63,343 nt of DNA from Verrucomicrobiota bacterium. GTDB lineage: Bacteria; Verrucomicrobiota; Kiritimatiellia; SS1-B-03-39; UBA6053. The stretch spans positions 1 to 63,343 of the forward strand of contig JAFIGC010000014.1 in the NCBI GenBank assembly GCA_020831635.1. The letters run 5' to 3'. Below, piece after piece: positions 27,068 through 35,737 of the stretch. The notes beneath the pieces are model-generated. The model worked only from the letters and a program-made list of their open reading frames with translations. It made no database searches and was not told the DNA's origin. A program made the position numbers and the translations under genes. Position 1 is the stretch's first letter, and every line of letters begins with the position of its first letter.

Positions 27068-27875
27068 GACCGTCGGATCGAAGAACAATGGTCCGCCAAA
27101 CACGGGTAACACCGCCGTGATGGATGCACCGGAATCCCCGCGCCGGGAAATCAACCCCGTGATTCAAACGGAGGGGTTGGTTAAAATCTATGGCGGCAAA
27201 CGGGTGGTCAATGAAGTGGACATCCGAGTGGAGCGCAACGAAATCGTGGGCCTGCTGGGGGCGAACGGGGCCGGGAAAACCACGACCTTTTACATGATCA
27301 CCGGGCTGATCAAACCCAACGCGGGCAAGGTGTTTTTCGATGGCCGGGAAATCACCGCCATGCCCATGTTTGAGCGGGCGCGTTTGGGAATGGGGTATCT
27401 GGCCCAGGAGCCTTCGGTCTTCCGCCGCCTGACCGTCGAAGACAACATCAAAGCCATTTTGGAAACCCTTCCCCTGAGTCCGTCCGCCCGCAAGGAACGG
27501 CTGGCCAAGTTGCTGGATGACCTCAAGATCACCCACTTGGCCAAGCAAAAAGCCTTTACCCTCAGCGGTGGCGAGCGCCGCCGTTTGGAGATTGCCCGGG
27601 CGCTGGTCAGCGAGCCCGCCGTACTTTTGTTGGATGAACCGTTCAGCGGAGTGGACCCCAAGGCTGTCAATGATGTACAGGAGATCATTTTGGAACTCAA
27701 GGAACGCGGATTGGGCATTCTCATTACCGACCACAACGTTCGGGAAACCCTGACGGTGACCGACCGCGCCTATATCATTTTCGAAGGGAAAGTTTTGCGT
27801 GAAGGCACGCAAGAGTTTCTCGTCACAGACCAGGTGAGCCGGGATCTCTATCTTGGAGACCGGTTTTCCATGTAA
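27036..27875 (+). CDS. lptB: LPS export ABC transporter ATP-binding protein
   Basis: 279 residues. Walker A GANGAGKTTT (75-84), Q-loop YLAQEPSVFRRLTVEDN, signature LSGGERRRLEIARAL, Walker B LLLDEPFSGVDP and switch DHNVRET all match LptB closely (SVFRRLTVxxN is LptB-specific). The N-terminus is ~40 residues longer than usual; ATG 27120 would shorten it to the normal size. With lptA and the LptC-like gene it supplies three parts of the Lpt machine; LptFG/D/E are not in this window. Confidence 0.95.
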   Translation: MPNVNETYNSKTVGSKNNGPPNTGNTAVMDAPESPRREINPVIQTEGLVKIYGGKRVVNEVDIRVERNEIVGLLGANGAGKTTTFYMITGLIKPNAGKVFFDGREITAMPMFERARLGMGYLAQEPSVFRRLTVEDNIKAILETLPLSPSARKERLAKLLDDLKITHLAKQKAFTLSGGERRRLEIARALVSEPAVLLLDEPFSGVDPKAVNDVQEIILELKERGLGILITDHNVRETLTVTDRAYIIFEGKVLREGTQEFLVTDQVSRDLYLGDRFSM

Positions 27876-27901
27876 ACAAACCCCAAATGAAGGATGAGCA
27901 C

Positions 27902-28237
27902 ATGAACATCACAGTAACCTGCCGGCATATGGATATGACTGACGCCCTGCGAGACCACGCCACCGCGCGTGTGAGCGAATCGCTTGGAGAATTCCCCCGA
28001 GTCGAGGACGTGCACGTGATTCTGGACGTGCAACGGAAAATCCATCACATCGCCGAAGTCGTGGTACACGCAAAAAATCATGTGCATGCGGAAGGCAAAG
28101 AAGAAACCACCGACATGTATGCCAGCATTGACGGCGCCGTGGACAAGGTTCACCGCCAACTGCGTAAAAAGCGCGACAAGATTCAGGACCACAAACACAT
28201 CGCGGGACTTGGAGAAATGGAAGCACAAACCGTTTAA
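27902..28237 (+). CDS. hpf: Ribosome hibernation-promoting factor (HPF/YfiA family)
   Basis: 111 residues, the short form. It reads MNITVTCRHMDMTDALRDHA, then RVEDVHVILDVQRK, HHIAEVVVHAKNH, DMYASIDGAVDKVHRQLRK: the beta-alpha-beta-beta-beta-alpha S30AE fold that binds the 30S decoding region when growth stops. ATG 27902 is chosen; AAGGATG lies just upstream. It follows lptB by 26 bases, a common arrangement, and precedes a strong terminator. Confidence 0.94.
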   Translation: MNITVTCRHMDMTDALRDHATARVSESLGEFPRVEDVHVILDVQRKIHHIAEVVVHAKNHVHAEGKEETTDMYASIDGAVDKVHRQLRKKRDKIQDHKHIAGLGEMEAQTV

Positions 28238-28271
28238 TCTCCGCCCGGATTGATCCGCGAGATTGACCGAG

Positions 28272-28310
28272 AGCCCCGGGGAACCTTGAAAGGTTGCCCC
28301 GGGCTTTTTT
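28272..28310 (+). terminator. Rho-independent terminator after hpf
   Basis: Stem arms 28272-28286 and 28291-28305 (AGCCCCGGGGAACCT against AGGTTGCCCCGGGCT, with one bulge each) around a TGAA loop, followed by six T. It ends the hldE-to-hpf transcription unit and separates it from hprK. Confidence 0.88.
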
Positions 28311-28377
28311 CGCGTCGCCACCCACACTCGTCACTCTCCACTTCCTCTTCTTCTCCCCCTCTCTCCTTCTCTTCCAC

Positions 28378-29352
28378 ATGGCCTCAGAAAAGCTTCAAGC
28401 CGTCACCGTCGGCACATTTTTGAACCACGCGCAAACCCTCATGCCGTTGAAGTTGCTGTTTGGCGAGGAAGACTTGGATACGGTGATTCCCGAAGAGGCC
28501 ATCAACCGCCCCGGCTTGGCCCTGGCCGAATTTTATCAGTATTTTGCCAACAAACGCATTCAGGTGTTTGGTCTTGCGGAAATGACCTACTTGAAATCCC
28601 TGCCCATGCTGGAACGGGAGACGCGATTGGAAAAACTTTTCCAGGAACACATTCCCTGTGTGGTGCTGACCCGAAACCGCACCGCCCCTCCGGAATTGGA
28701 GCGCGTGGCCACCCGCCATCGGGTTCCGGTACTGCGCACCCCGCTGATCACCAGTCGGTTTATCAACTTGGCCACCTTGGCCATGGAGCATTTGTCCACA
28801 CCGCAATTGCGCATCCCCGGCACCACCTTGGACGTGATGGGCGTGGGCGTGCTGATCGAAGGAAAAGCGGGCATTGGCAAAAGCGAAGCCGCCCTCGGTT
28901 TGATCGAACGCGGTTACAGCCTGGTGGCCGACGACCTCACCCTCATTCGTCGTGACGCCCAGGCCCGACTGATGTGCACCTCCACCGAAATGACCCGCTA
29001 TCACATGGAGATACGCGGATTGGGCATCATTCACGTCCCCAGTTTGTTTGGCATGGCCTCGGTCACCCTGGAGCACCGTCTCGACATGGTGGTTTCCCTT
29101 TATCCGGCCGAACCCACCCGGGAAGGGGACCGATCCGGTCTCACGAAAAACAGCCGGAAAATTCTTGACGTTCCCGTTCCATTAGTGGAATTACCCGTTG
29201 CCCCCGGTCGGGATATGGCCGGGGTCATCGAAGTGGCGGCCATGAATCAGAAACTCGCCAATCTGGGACATGAAGCCGCCAAGGAATTTGATCAACATGT
29301 CATTCGGACCCTGCAACGGAAACGTTCGGGTTCCATTCAACAACCCAAATAA
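28378..29352 (+). CDS. hprK: HPr kinase/phosphorylase
   Basis: 324 residues. The C-terminal catalytic domain has Walker A GKAGIGKSE (162-170), GYSLVADD, and the family signature MEIRGLGIIHVPSLFG. The N-terminal domain (about 1-130) is the HprK_N type. It phosphorylates HPr on Ser in response to ATP/bisphosphate and removes it with Pi. ATG 28378 is the first plausible start after a pyrimidine-rich leader. HPr is encoded immediately downstream with a TAATG overlap, so enzyme and target are made together. Confidence 0.95.
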   Translation: MASEKLQAVTVGTFLNHAQTLMPLKLLFGEEDLDTVIPEEAINRPGLALAEFYQYFANKRIQVFGLAEMTYLKSLPMLERETRLEKLFQEHIPCVVLTRNRTAPPELERVATRHRVPVLRTPLITSRFINLATLAMEHLSTPQLRIPGTTLDVMGVGVLIEGKAGIGKSEAALGLIERGYSLVADDLTLIRRDAQARLMCTSTEMTRYHMEIRGLGIIHVPSLFGMASVTLEHRLDMVVSLYPAEPTREGDRSGLTKNSRKILDVPVPLVELPVAPGRDMAGVIEVAAMNQKLANLGHEAAKEFDQHVIRTLQRKRSGSIQQPK

Positions 29353-29630
29353 TGTCCACCTCAGACCCCATCACAAAAGAATTTACCATCGGCAACGAAT
29401 ACGGGATGCATGCGCGTCCCGCGGCCTTGTTTGTCAAGTGCGCCAGCCAATTCGAAGCTGAAATTCAGGTCATCAAGGACGGCATTGAGGTTTCCGGCAA
29501 AAGCATTATGGGTTTATTGACCCTGGAAGGGCATCAGGGCAGCGTCATCACCCTGCAAATCCAGGGACCGGATGCGGAGGAGGCCATGTCGTCACTTTCG
29601 GAACTGATCGAAGCCAAATTCGGCGAATAA
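29352..29630 (+). CDS. ptsH: HPr-family phosphocarrier protein
   Basis: 92 residues. It has the active-site His20 in GMHARPAALF and the regulatory Ser51 in GKSIMGLLTL, the site HprK would phosphorylate, with SVITLQIQGPDAEEAM as the C-terminal beta-alpha part. Its start overlaps the hprK stop. No EI or EII genes lie in this window, so whether it serves sugar transport or only regulation cannot be told. Confidence 0.95.
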   Translation: MSTSDPITKEFTIGNEYGMHARPAALFVKCASQFEAEIQVIKDGIEVSGKSIMGLLTLEGHQGSVITLQIQGPDAEEAMSSLSELIEAKFGE

Positions 29631-29705
29631 GCATGTTTTTGGGCGTACGTTCCGGGAATTTTTCAAAAACCGGCAAGGTTTTGGGCGCGGACGCGAATCT
29701 TTCCC

Positions 29706-30371
29706 ATGATCCACAGAAAACCATTTTTGGCGTTTGAATGCGCGGTGCTGTTTCTCGGCATCCCCGGCGTATTGATATATTTCCAATTACAGGGCGGCAT
29801 TCATTTTTTTGAAACGCTTTTCGGGATGTTTTTTTTCACCCTGCTGCTTGGATATTTGGACCCCTCGGTGCGGTTTCGCGTCAAAGGCAGTTGGCGGCGG
29901 GCCGTGCCGTTGCTCCCCGGGATTCTGCTGCGGGCCCTGCTGTCGGGGGTCTTGTTGCTTGTGGCCGTGCGGTTGATTTGGCCCGAACAATTTTTGAGTC
30001 TGCTCCGCGAGCGGCCCCGTCTTTGGCTGGCGATCATGATCCTTTACCCGCTGTTGTCCGTGGCCCCGCAGGAATATTTGTTCCGGATCTATTTTATGCA
30101 ACGCTATCGGCCTCTTTTTGGCGACGGCAAGCGGATGATTGCGGTTAACGCCCTAATTTTTGGATGGGCCCACGCCTTTATGCTCAATCCCATTGCCCCC
30201 ATACTTTCGGTGATTGCCGGATGGTTTTTTGCCGAAACTTGGCACCGCAGCCGAAACCTGCGCGCCGTCTGGCTGGAACATGCGCTTTACGGACAGATCG
30301 TGTTTACGGTCGGACTCGGCACATTTTTTTACAACGCCTCCGCGCAAGCTTTGCAAAACGCCGCACCCTGA
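29706..30371 (+). CDS. CPBP-family intramembrane protease
   Basis: 221 residues with about six hydrophobic helices. Conserved active-site motifs of the CPBP/Abi (CAAX protease) family appear in order: PQEYLFRIYF (variant of EExxxR, with Gln in the first position), FGWAHAF (FxxxH), and a third helix with WLEHALYGQ. The Gln variant still keeps the second Glu. Stands alone between HPr and the convergent iron transporter genes. Substrate unknown. Confidence 0.78.
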   Translation: MIHRKPFLAFECAVLFLGIPGVLIYFQLQGGIHFFETLFGMFFFTLLLGYLDPSVRFRVKGSWRRAVPLLPGILLRALLSGVLLLVAVRLIWPEQFLSLLRERPRLWLAIMILYPLLSVAPQEYLFRIYFMQRYRPLFGDGKRMIAVNALIFGWAHAFMLNPIAPILSVIAGWFFAETWHRSRNLRAVWLEHALYGQIVFTVGLGTFFYNASAQALQNAAP

Positions 30372-30374
30372 CCT

Positions 30375-31334
30375 TCAGCTTATGTGCTTCAGTCGCACCC
30401 AGCCGGTGCCGCCGACTTTGAGGCCGTGCAATTCGGCGTTGTGGATGATCCAGGTTTCGGCGGGATCGGCTTCCTGGGGGGCAACCACGATTTCCCGGTG
30501 GCGTCCGGCGTCGCGAATTTCCCGTACCACCACGGGATGGGTTTCGGGGGCGTAGGCGGGCAGCAATTCCATTTGTTCGGGGCGTATCCATCTGTTGCCC
30601 AAAAGGTTGGCGGGTCCGAAAAGCCGGGCGCAATACCCGTTGACCGGATTTTGATACACTTCGGTGGCACTGCCGATTTGCTCGATTCTGCCGTCTTTGA
30701 ATACGGCCACGCGATCCCCGACGGTGAGGGCGTCGTCGGTGTCGTGGGTCACCATGATGGCGGTGGTATTGAGTTCTTTGATGATGCGGTGAATGTCCCC
30801 GCGCAAATTGCGGCGCAGGGCGGGGTCGAGGTTGCTGAAGGGTTCGTCCAGCAGCACGACCTTGGGTTCGGGGGCGAGGGCACGAATGACGGCGAGACGC
30901 TGCCGTTCGCCGCCGGAAAGTTCGTGGGGATAGCGTTTTTGAAAGCCGTCCAAGCCCACCAAGCAGAGCAGGGATTCGATTTTGGCGGCGCATTCGCTTT
31001 TGCCCAGATGTCGGAGGCCGTAGCGGATATTTTTTTCGACGGTGAGGTGCGGGAACAGGGCACCATCCTGAAACACCATGCCGATGTTGCGTTTTTCGGG
31101 GGGGATCCATGTGATGGCGTTGGCCACGGCCTCGTCCCCGACCAGGACTTCACCCGCGTCGGGTCGTTCGAGTCCGGAAACCAAGCGCAAGAGGGTGGTT
31201 TTGCCGCTGCCGCTTTGTCCCACCAGGGCCAGCAGTTCGCCCGCTTCCACGCGGAGGCTGACATGGTCGACGGCGGGATCGGCGTGGGGGGTGTAGCGCT
31301 TGAGGACGGCGTTGAGTTCGAGGGAAGTGCTCAT
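30375..31334 (-). CDS. fbpC: Iron(III)-type ABC transporter ATP-binding protein
   Basis: 319 residues. ATPase domain with Walker A GQSGSGKTT (39-47), Q-loop MVFQDGALFPHLTVEKNI, signature LSGGERQRLAVIRAL, Walker B VVLLDEPFSNLDP and VTHDTDDAL, followed by a C-terminal TOBE-like regulatory domain. The start ATG 31334 overlaps the permease stop by 4 bases; the frame is open upstream but antisense to the permease gene. Third gene of the fbpA-fbpB-fbpC operon. Confidence 0.92.
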   Translation of the reverse strand: MSTSLELNAVLKRYTPHADPAVDHVSLRVEAGELLALVGQSGSGKTTLLRLVSGLERPDAGEVLVGDEAVANAITWIPPEKRNIGMVFQDGALFPHLTVEKNIRYGLRHLGKSECAAKIESLLCLVGLDGFQKRYPHELSGGERQRLAVIRALAPEPKVVLLDEPFSNLDPALRRNLRGDIHRIIKELNTTAIMVTHDTDDALTVGDRVAVFKDGRIEQIGSATEVYQNPVNGYCARLFGPANLLGNRWIRPEQMELLPAYAPETHPVVVREIRDAGRHREIVVAPQEADPAETWIIHNAELHGLKVGGTGWVRLKHIS

Positions 31335-32956
31335 GTGATTGCGTTTCGGATCAAACGGTTCAATGCCACCAACCCGATGGCGGCAAGCAGGATGATGACC
31401 AGGGAGGGGACGGCGCATTCGTGAATGCGGCCTTCTTTGGCGAGGCCAAAGGAGAGGGTGGCCAGGGTTTCGAAATTGACGGGGCGAAGGATCATGGTGA
31501 GGGGCAGTTCCTTGAGGATGTCCACGAACACCAGGATGGTCGCGGAGATCAGGGTGCCTTTGATGAGGGGAAGGTTGATGCGGAAGAGGGTGGGGGCGGG
31601 GGAGTGGCCCAACAGCCGGGAGGCTTCGTCCAAACTGCCGCACACCCGGGTCATGGCGGCTTTGATGGGATGGGTCGGCACCGCGAAAAATCGGACGAGG
31701 TAGGCAAAACCGATGGCGAAAAGGGTGCCGCTCAAATGGAGGGGCATTTTCAGAAATTCAAATTGTCGGTCCAAAAAGCCGAAGGTGACCATGACGCCGA
31801 CGGCAACCACCGCCCCGGGGGCCGCATACCCGAGCGTGGCCAAACGTCCCAGGGTTTCCAAACGACGCGAGGCGTGCAGACGAAGGGTGTAGACCACGAG
31901 GACCGCCATGAAGGTAAGGACGATGGCAGTGCCCATGGAGAGCATGAGGCTGTGTCCCATGCGTTGCCACATGCCGGAGTCGGCGAAGGTTTCCCGGCTC
32001 ATCCAGGCCCAGCGGATCAGGCGCTGAACCGGATACAAAAAACCGAGGAAAAAAGGCGGCAGGCAAGTCAAAACGGCTCCGGTGGCGGCGAGGGGACGGA
32101 GGCGGCGGTGGGCGAGGGGCGTGGTGTCGTTTGCATGTTCGGAAAAACGGGCCCGACCGCGCTGGGCCTTTTCGAGCAGGAGCAGGATCAAGACCACCAA
32201 CATCATGATGCCGGCCAGGCGCATGGCCGAGGGAGTGTCCTGCAATCCGAACCAGGTGCGGAAAATGCCCTCGGTGAGGGTGGGGACGCCGAAAAAATTG
32301 ACGGCGCCGTAGTCATTGATCAGTTCCATGATAATGAGACTCAGTCCGGCGATAATGGCCGGGCGGGCGAGGGGAAGGGCCACCGTGAAAAAAACCGAGG
32401 CGGGGCCACGTCCCAACAACTGGGCGGCTTCGATGACTCCGCGACGCTGTACCAGAAACGAAGCCCGGACGCTGAGGTAGAGATAGGGATAGAGTACGCT
32501 CGCCAACAGCAAGGTGAGCAATCCATAACGGAGAAACGTTTCCGACATTAAAAAGGCATCGATGCCCCAATTCGTGCGTATCCAGATTTGCATGGGCAAG
32601 GCCGATTCCTTGACGTGCATGTACACGAATGCATTCACATACGTCGGGATTGCCAACGGCAGGACCATGGCCCATTCCAACCATTTCCGCCCGGGAAATT
32701 CGAAAGCGCTGAGCAGCCAGGCGGCGGGAACGGCCATGAACACGCACAGGATGCTCACGGTGATGACCAACAGCACCGTGTTGCCCACATACGACCAAAG
32801 GACGGTCTCGGAAATGTGGGACCATTCGGGTCCGGCCCGTGCGAGCCCGGCCAACACCACCACCAAGGGCGTGAGGATCAGCAGGGCCAGCACCACCGTG
32901 GAAACCGACCAGATGTCCTCATGCCGGGGCGTGTATTTTCCCTTGGCAAGCTTCAA
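31331..32956 (-). CDS. fbpB: Iron(III)-type ABC transporter permease (fused, two BPD modules)
   Basis: 541 residues, about twelve helices in two repeated permease halves, each with an EAA loop: the first at GVIEAAQLLGRGPASVFFTVALPLARP, the second at SLDEASRLLGHSPAPTLFRINLPLIKG (only part of each is quoted as motif). This is the FbpB/ThiP-type fused permease. Translation apparently begins at TTG 32956, two bases after the fbpA stop; no ATG fits the N-terminus. Cytoplasmic membrane. Confidence 0.92.
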   Translation of the reverse strand: MKLAKGKYTPRHEDIWSVSTVVLALLILTPLVVVLAGLARAGPEWSHISETVLWSYVGNTVLLVITVSILCVFMAVPAAWLLSAFEFPGRKWLEWAMVLPLAIPTYVNAFVYMHVKESALPMQIWIRTNWGIDAFLMSETFLRYGLLTLLLASVLYPYLYLSVRASFLVQRRGVIEAAQLLGRGPASVFFTVALPLARPAIIAGLSLIIMELINDYGAVNFFGVPTLTEGIFRTWFGLQDTPSAMRLAGIMMLVVLILLLLEKAQRGRARFSEHANDTTPLAHRRLRPLAATGAVLTCLPPFFLGFLYPVQRLIRWAWMSRETFADSGMWQRMGHSLMLSMGTAIVLTFMAVLVVYTLRLHASRRLETLGRLATLGYAAPGAVVAVGVMVTFGFLDRQFEFLKMPLHLSGTLFAIGFAYLVRFFAVPTHPIKAAMTRVCGSLDEASRLLGHSPAPTLFRINLPLIKGTLISATILVFVDILKELPLTMILRPVNFETLATLSFGLAKEGRIHECAVPSLVIILLAAIGLVALNRLIRNAIT

Positions 32957-32959
32957 CGC

Positions 32960-33982
32960 TTATTCCCACCCGGACATATTGAAAAGGCGGACGGCGGTCA
33001 CATTGAGATCGCCCAGCTTGCCCAGATTCAGGGTGTCCGCTTTGAACGCGCCCCAGCTTTTCTGCAAGTCGGATAATTCGATTCCTTCAACCACCGGAAA
33101 TTCGCTGGTGGTGAGCGGAAAGGTTTTTTGGGCTTCTTCGGAGACCAGGAATTCCAGGAATTTTTGGGCTTGTTCCGGACGGCGGGACGCTTTGATGACC
33201 CCGCCGCCGCTGACGTTCACATGGATGCCGCGATCCTCTTGGTTCGGAAAATGGACGGCCAGACGACCCGCGAGTTCCCGGTCTTGCGGATCGGGGGAAT
33301 TGTGCATGAGTCCAAGATAGTAGGTATTGACGATGGCCACGTCGGCCAGGCCACGGGCCACGGCCCGCATCTGGTCGCGGTCACTCCCTTGGGGCGCACG
33401 GGCCAAATTTCCCCGCACGGCCCGGGCCCAGGCGAGGGCCTCGGCTTCCCCGTGGGCGGCAATCATGGAGGCGAGCAGGGATTGATTGTAGATATGGGAA
33501 GAGGAGCGGGCCAGAAGACGTCCGCGCCATTTGCGGTTGGCCAAATCCTCATAGGTGGTGAGTTCCCCGGCCTGCACTCGGTCCTTGGCGTAAATCATCA
33601 CCCGGGCGCGTAGAGTGAACCCAAACCAAGTGTTGTCCGGGTCACGGTAGGGTTCGGGTATGCTTTCGGTTAAAATTTCCGACTCCAGGGGCAATAGCAA
33701 CCCGGCGGTCTTCGCAATGTGCAATCGACCGGCGTCGGCAGTGATCAACACGTCCGCACGAGTGTTATCGCCTTCGGCCCGCAAACGCTCAATGAGTTCA
33801 TCGGCGCCGGCCTTGACCACACGGACGCGGATACCGGTTTGTTCCGTGAATTTCTCGAATAAAACGTCATCCGAGGGATAATGGCGATGGCTGTATACGG
33901 TAATTTCATCCGCCATCGTCGGAAAAAAAATGGGGCAAAGGCCCGCGAGCAAAAACAGGAGAAGGGAATGGAGTGATTTCAT
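32960..33982 (-). CDS. fbpA: Iron(III)-type ABC transporter substrate-binding protein
   Basis: 340 residues: signal peptide (SLLLFLLAGLCPIFFPTMA) then a periplasmic binding protein with ITVYSHRHYPSDDVLFEKF, VLITADAGRLHIAK, GLADVAIVNTYYLGLM, VSGGGVIKASRRPEQA and the FbpA-type paired Tyr in NTYY that coordinates Fe3+. ATG 33982 gives a normal signal peptide; several in-frame ATGs lie upstream (33994, 34012) and the choice is uncertain. First gene of the operon; a palindrome lies about 35 bases upstream. Confidence 0.9.
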   Translation of the reverse strand: MKSLHSLLLFLLAGLCPIFFPTMADEITVYSHRHYPSDDVLFEKFTEQTGIRVRVVKAGADELIERLRAEGDNTRADVLITADAGRLHIAKTAGLLLPLESEILTESIPEPYRDPDNTWFGFTLRARVMIYAKDRVQAGELTTYEDLANRKWRGRLLARSSSHIYNQSLLASMIAAHGEAEALAWARAVRGNLARAPQGSDRDQMRAVARGLADVAIVNTYYLGLMHNSPDPQDRELAGRLAVHFPNQEDRGIHVNVSGGGVIKASRRPEQAQKFLEFLVSEEAQKTFPLTTSEFPVVEGIELSDLQKSWGAFKADTLNLGKLGDLNVTAVRLFNMSGWE

Positions 33983-34014
33983 TTGGGTGGCCATCAAGCA
34001 TATGGTTGACATGT

Positions 34015-34028
34015 AAAGCACATGCTTT
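34015..34028. promoter_or_regulatory. Possible operator upstream of the iron transporter operon
   Basis: AAAGCA-CA-TGCTTT, a 6+6 inverted repeat, 33 bases upstream of the fbpA start and next to the related AAGCATATG at 33997-34005. An iron-responsive regulator site is plausible by position, but it does not match the classic Fur box well. Confidence 0.35.
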
Positions 34029-34450
34029 ATTCGCATCATTCCGGCAAACTTCAAGCCAAAATCATGGCTTATTCCTTTCGCGGACGCATCCCCGAATGGG
34101 TGTATGGTCATTTTTCATCCAAAAGAGGATTGCCTTTCCAGGCTGTCACAGTGCCTCTTCGCCGTGTCAGGCTAAAAGCCTAACCTCCGTTTTTCCGACA
34201 TCTCGTCGCCATACTCGTCACTCCAGCTTGTCGTTTACCTGTGCCGCAAGGGCACGGGGTTCTTCAGAACATCCGTAGGATTTCCAGCGAAGGACTTGTA
34301 ATCCCTCTATAATCTTGCGGCGGAGAGGAACGGCACTCGCGGCGTTCTCATGGCTTGTCGGAGTTCTTGTGAATGAGTTCATGTGTTATGCACACACGTT
34401 ATCAACAGATTATGTAATCTACTCATTATAAAGTATTTACGGGATATAGT

Positions 34451-34478
34451 GTTATACATAATATATATTATGCGACGT
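34451..34478 (-). other. dif: Candidate dif (XerC/XerD recombination) site at the replication terminus
   Basis: Read on the minus strand, the 28 bases are ACGTCGCATAA, TATATA, TTATGTATAAC: an 11-base XerC-type arm, a 6-base centre and an 11-base XerD-type arm. By my alignment 20 of 28 positions equal the E. coli dif site, including CGCATAAT and TATATTATGT. It lies in a 712-base gap between divergent fbpA and pheS, in an AT-rich stretch that also has a perfect palindrome at 34407-34420. G/C strand bias changes sign around here: the + strand is G-rich in leftward and rightward genes to the left, C-rich in both to the right, as expected at a terminus. Confidence 0.75.
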
Positions 34479-34577
34479 TGTTATGTCGGAGGGATATTCG
34501 GGATGGAACCCGGGCGAAACAGTTTCTTTGCCTTGAATCTTGAAACCTGTGGATACCACCAAGACACGGCCAGTGAT

Positions 34578-34656
34578 CCCATCATTCTGTCCTCACCCAA
34601 TCCCCACATCATTCTGTCATCCCATCATTCTGTCCTCCAGACAAACATCATTTTGC
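34578..34656 (+). repeat. Array of CATCATTCTGTC units, copy 1
   Basis: ATCATTCTGTC occurs at 34581, 34609 and 34624, then a diverged ATCATTTTGCT near 34647, with C-rich spacers. A matching array lies at 62766-62836 and ends with the same ACATCATTyTGCT. Spacers are short and irregular, so this is not a CRISPR. It occupies the leader of pheS. Confidence 0.7.
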
Positions 34657-34694
34657 TTTGCGTTTCGCTCATTTCCTTTTATAAGCCGTGCCCT

Positions 34695-35708
34695 ATGCAA
34701 CTTGAAGACATCCAACATCTCACCGACACCGCCGTTGCCGACATTGCCGCCGCCGCGGACGAGACCGCGCTGGAAGCGGCCCGCGTCCGCTATCTGGGCC
34801 GCAAAGGAAAATTGCCGGACATCATGGCGGCCCTGAAGACCGCAGCCCCCGAGCAACGTCCCCAATACGGACAGGCCGCCAACCAATTCAAAACCCGGGT
34901 CGGCGAAGCCCTGGATGCCCGGAAATCCGCGCTCGCGGCCACGGCCACCCCGGCAAACGCCCTCGACGTCACCCGTCCAGGCGATCTGCCGCCGCTGGGC
35001 AGCATCCACCCCATCCGCCAAATCATCGGACGGGTCACGGAAATCTTCGACCGCATCGGCTTCACCGTGGCCACCGGGCCCGATATTGACAGCGTCTTCA
35101 ACAATTTCGATGCCCTCAACACCCCCGCCGACCACCCGTCCCGCGATCCGCAGGACACTTTTTACCTGGAGGACGGTTCCCTGTTGCGCTGTCACACCAG
35201 CCCCGTGCAGGTGCGTCACATGCTTAAACATCCGCCCCCCGTCCGCATCATCGCGCCCGGACGCGCTTATCGTCGCGACACCCCCGACGCCACCCACAGC
35301 GCCAATTTCCACCAAGTGGAAGGTCTTTACGTCGACAAAAAGGTCTCCATGGCCGATCTCAAGAGCGATCTCACCTATTTCGCCGGCGAAGTGCTCGGAC
35401 CCGGCGCCAAAGCCCGTTTCCGTCCCCATTTTTTCCCCTTCACCGAACCCAGCGTGGAAGTCGATTTCACCTGCCACGTCTGCAAAGGCAAAGGCTGCCG
35501 GGTGTGCAAGAATTCCGGATGGATCGAAATCGCGGGCGCGGGCATGGTCGATCCCAACGTCTTCCAAGCCGTGAACTACGATCCCGACGCCGTCACCGGC
35601 TATGCCTTCGGCATGGGCCTGGAACGCATTGCCATGATTCTCCTCGAAATCGACGATATCCGCCGTCTCTACGACAACGACGTGCGCTTCCTCCGTCAAT
35701 TCGCCTGA
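34695..35708 (+). CDS. pheS: Phenylalanyl-tRNA synthetase alpha subunit
   Basis: 337 residues, catalytic subunit of the (alpha-beta)2 enzyme. N-terminal coiled coil with ARVRYLGRKGKLPDIMAAL; catalytic core motif 2 region with LLRCHTSPVQVRHM and RAYRRDTPDATHSANFHQVEG; HFFPFTEPSVEVDFTC; CKGKGCRVCKNSGWIEIAGAG; and motif 3 GYAFGMGLERIAM. ATG 34695 gives the family start MQLEDIQ; earlier in-frame codons run through the repeat array and dif region. pheT follows after 29 bases. Confidence 0.98.
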   Translation: MQLEDIQHLTDTAVADIAAAADETALEAARVRYLGRKGKLPDIMAALKTAAPEQRPQYGQAANQFKTRVGEALDARKSALAATATPANALDVTRPGDLPPLGSIHPIRQIIGRVTEIFDRIGFTVATGPDIDSVFNNFDALNTPADHPSRDPQDTFYLEDGSLLRCHTSPVQVRHMLKHPPPVRIIAPGRAYRRDTPDATHSANFHQVEGLYVDKKVSMADLKSDLTYFAGEVLGPGAKARFRPHFFPFTEPSVEVDFTCHVCKGKGCRVCKNSGWIEIAGAGMVDPNVFQAVNYDPDAVTGYAFGMGLERIAMILLEIDDIRRLYDNDVRFLRQFA

Positions 35709-35737
35709 ACCCCCTTTTCCCTTTTTAGAGGTCCCCC

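Noticed and set aside
31335-31643. Extended N-terminus of the FbpC ATPase
   Set aside because: Antisense to the conserved 3' end of the permease gene; ATPase homology and the ATGA overlap fix the start at 31334.
34285-34330. tRNA-like GGACTTGTAATCC stretch upstream of pheS
   Set aside because: Looks like an anticodon arm, but there is no matching D-arm, TTCRA T-loop or acceptor pairing at the right distances.
34386-34407. DnaA-box-like TTATGCACA and TTATCAACA beside an AT-rich stretch, as in an origin
   Set aside because: The strand composition shift has terminus polarity (G-rich to C-rich going right), no dnaA/dnaN or parAB genes are near, and the adjacent site fits dif. Two box-like words can arise by chance in AT-rich DNA.
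34578-34656. CATCATTCTGTC array as a CRISPR
   Set aside because: Units are about 11 bases, spacers irregular (5-17 bases) and C-rich, and no cas gene is present.
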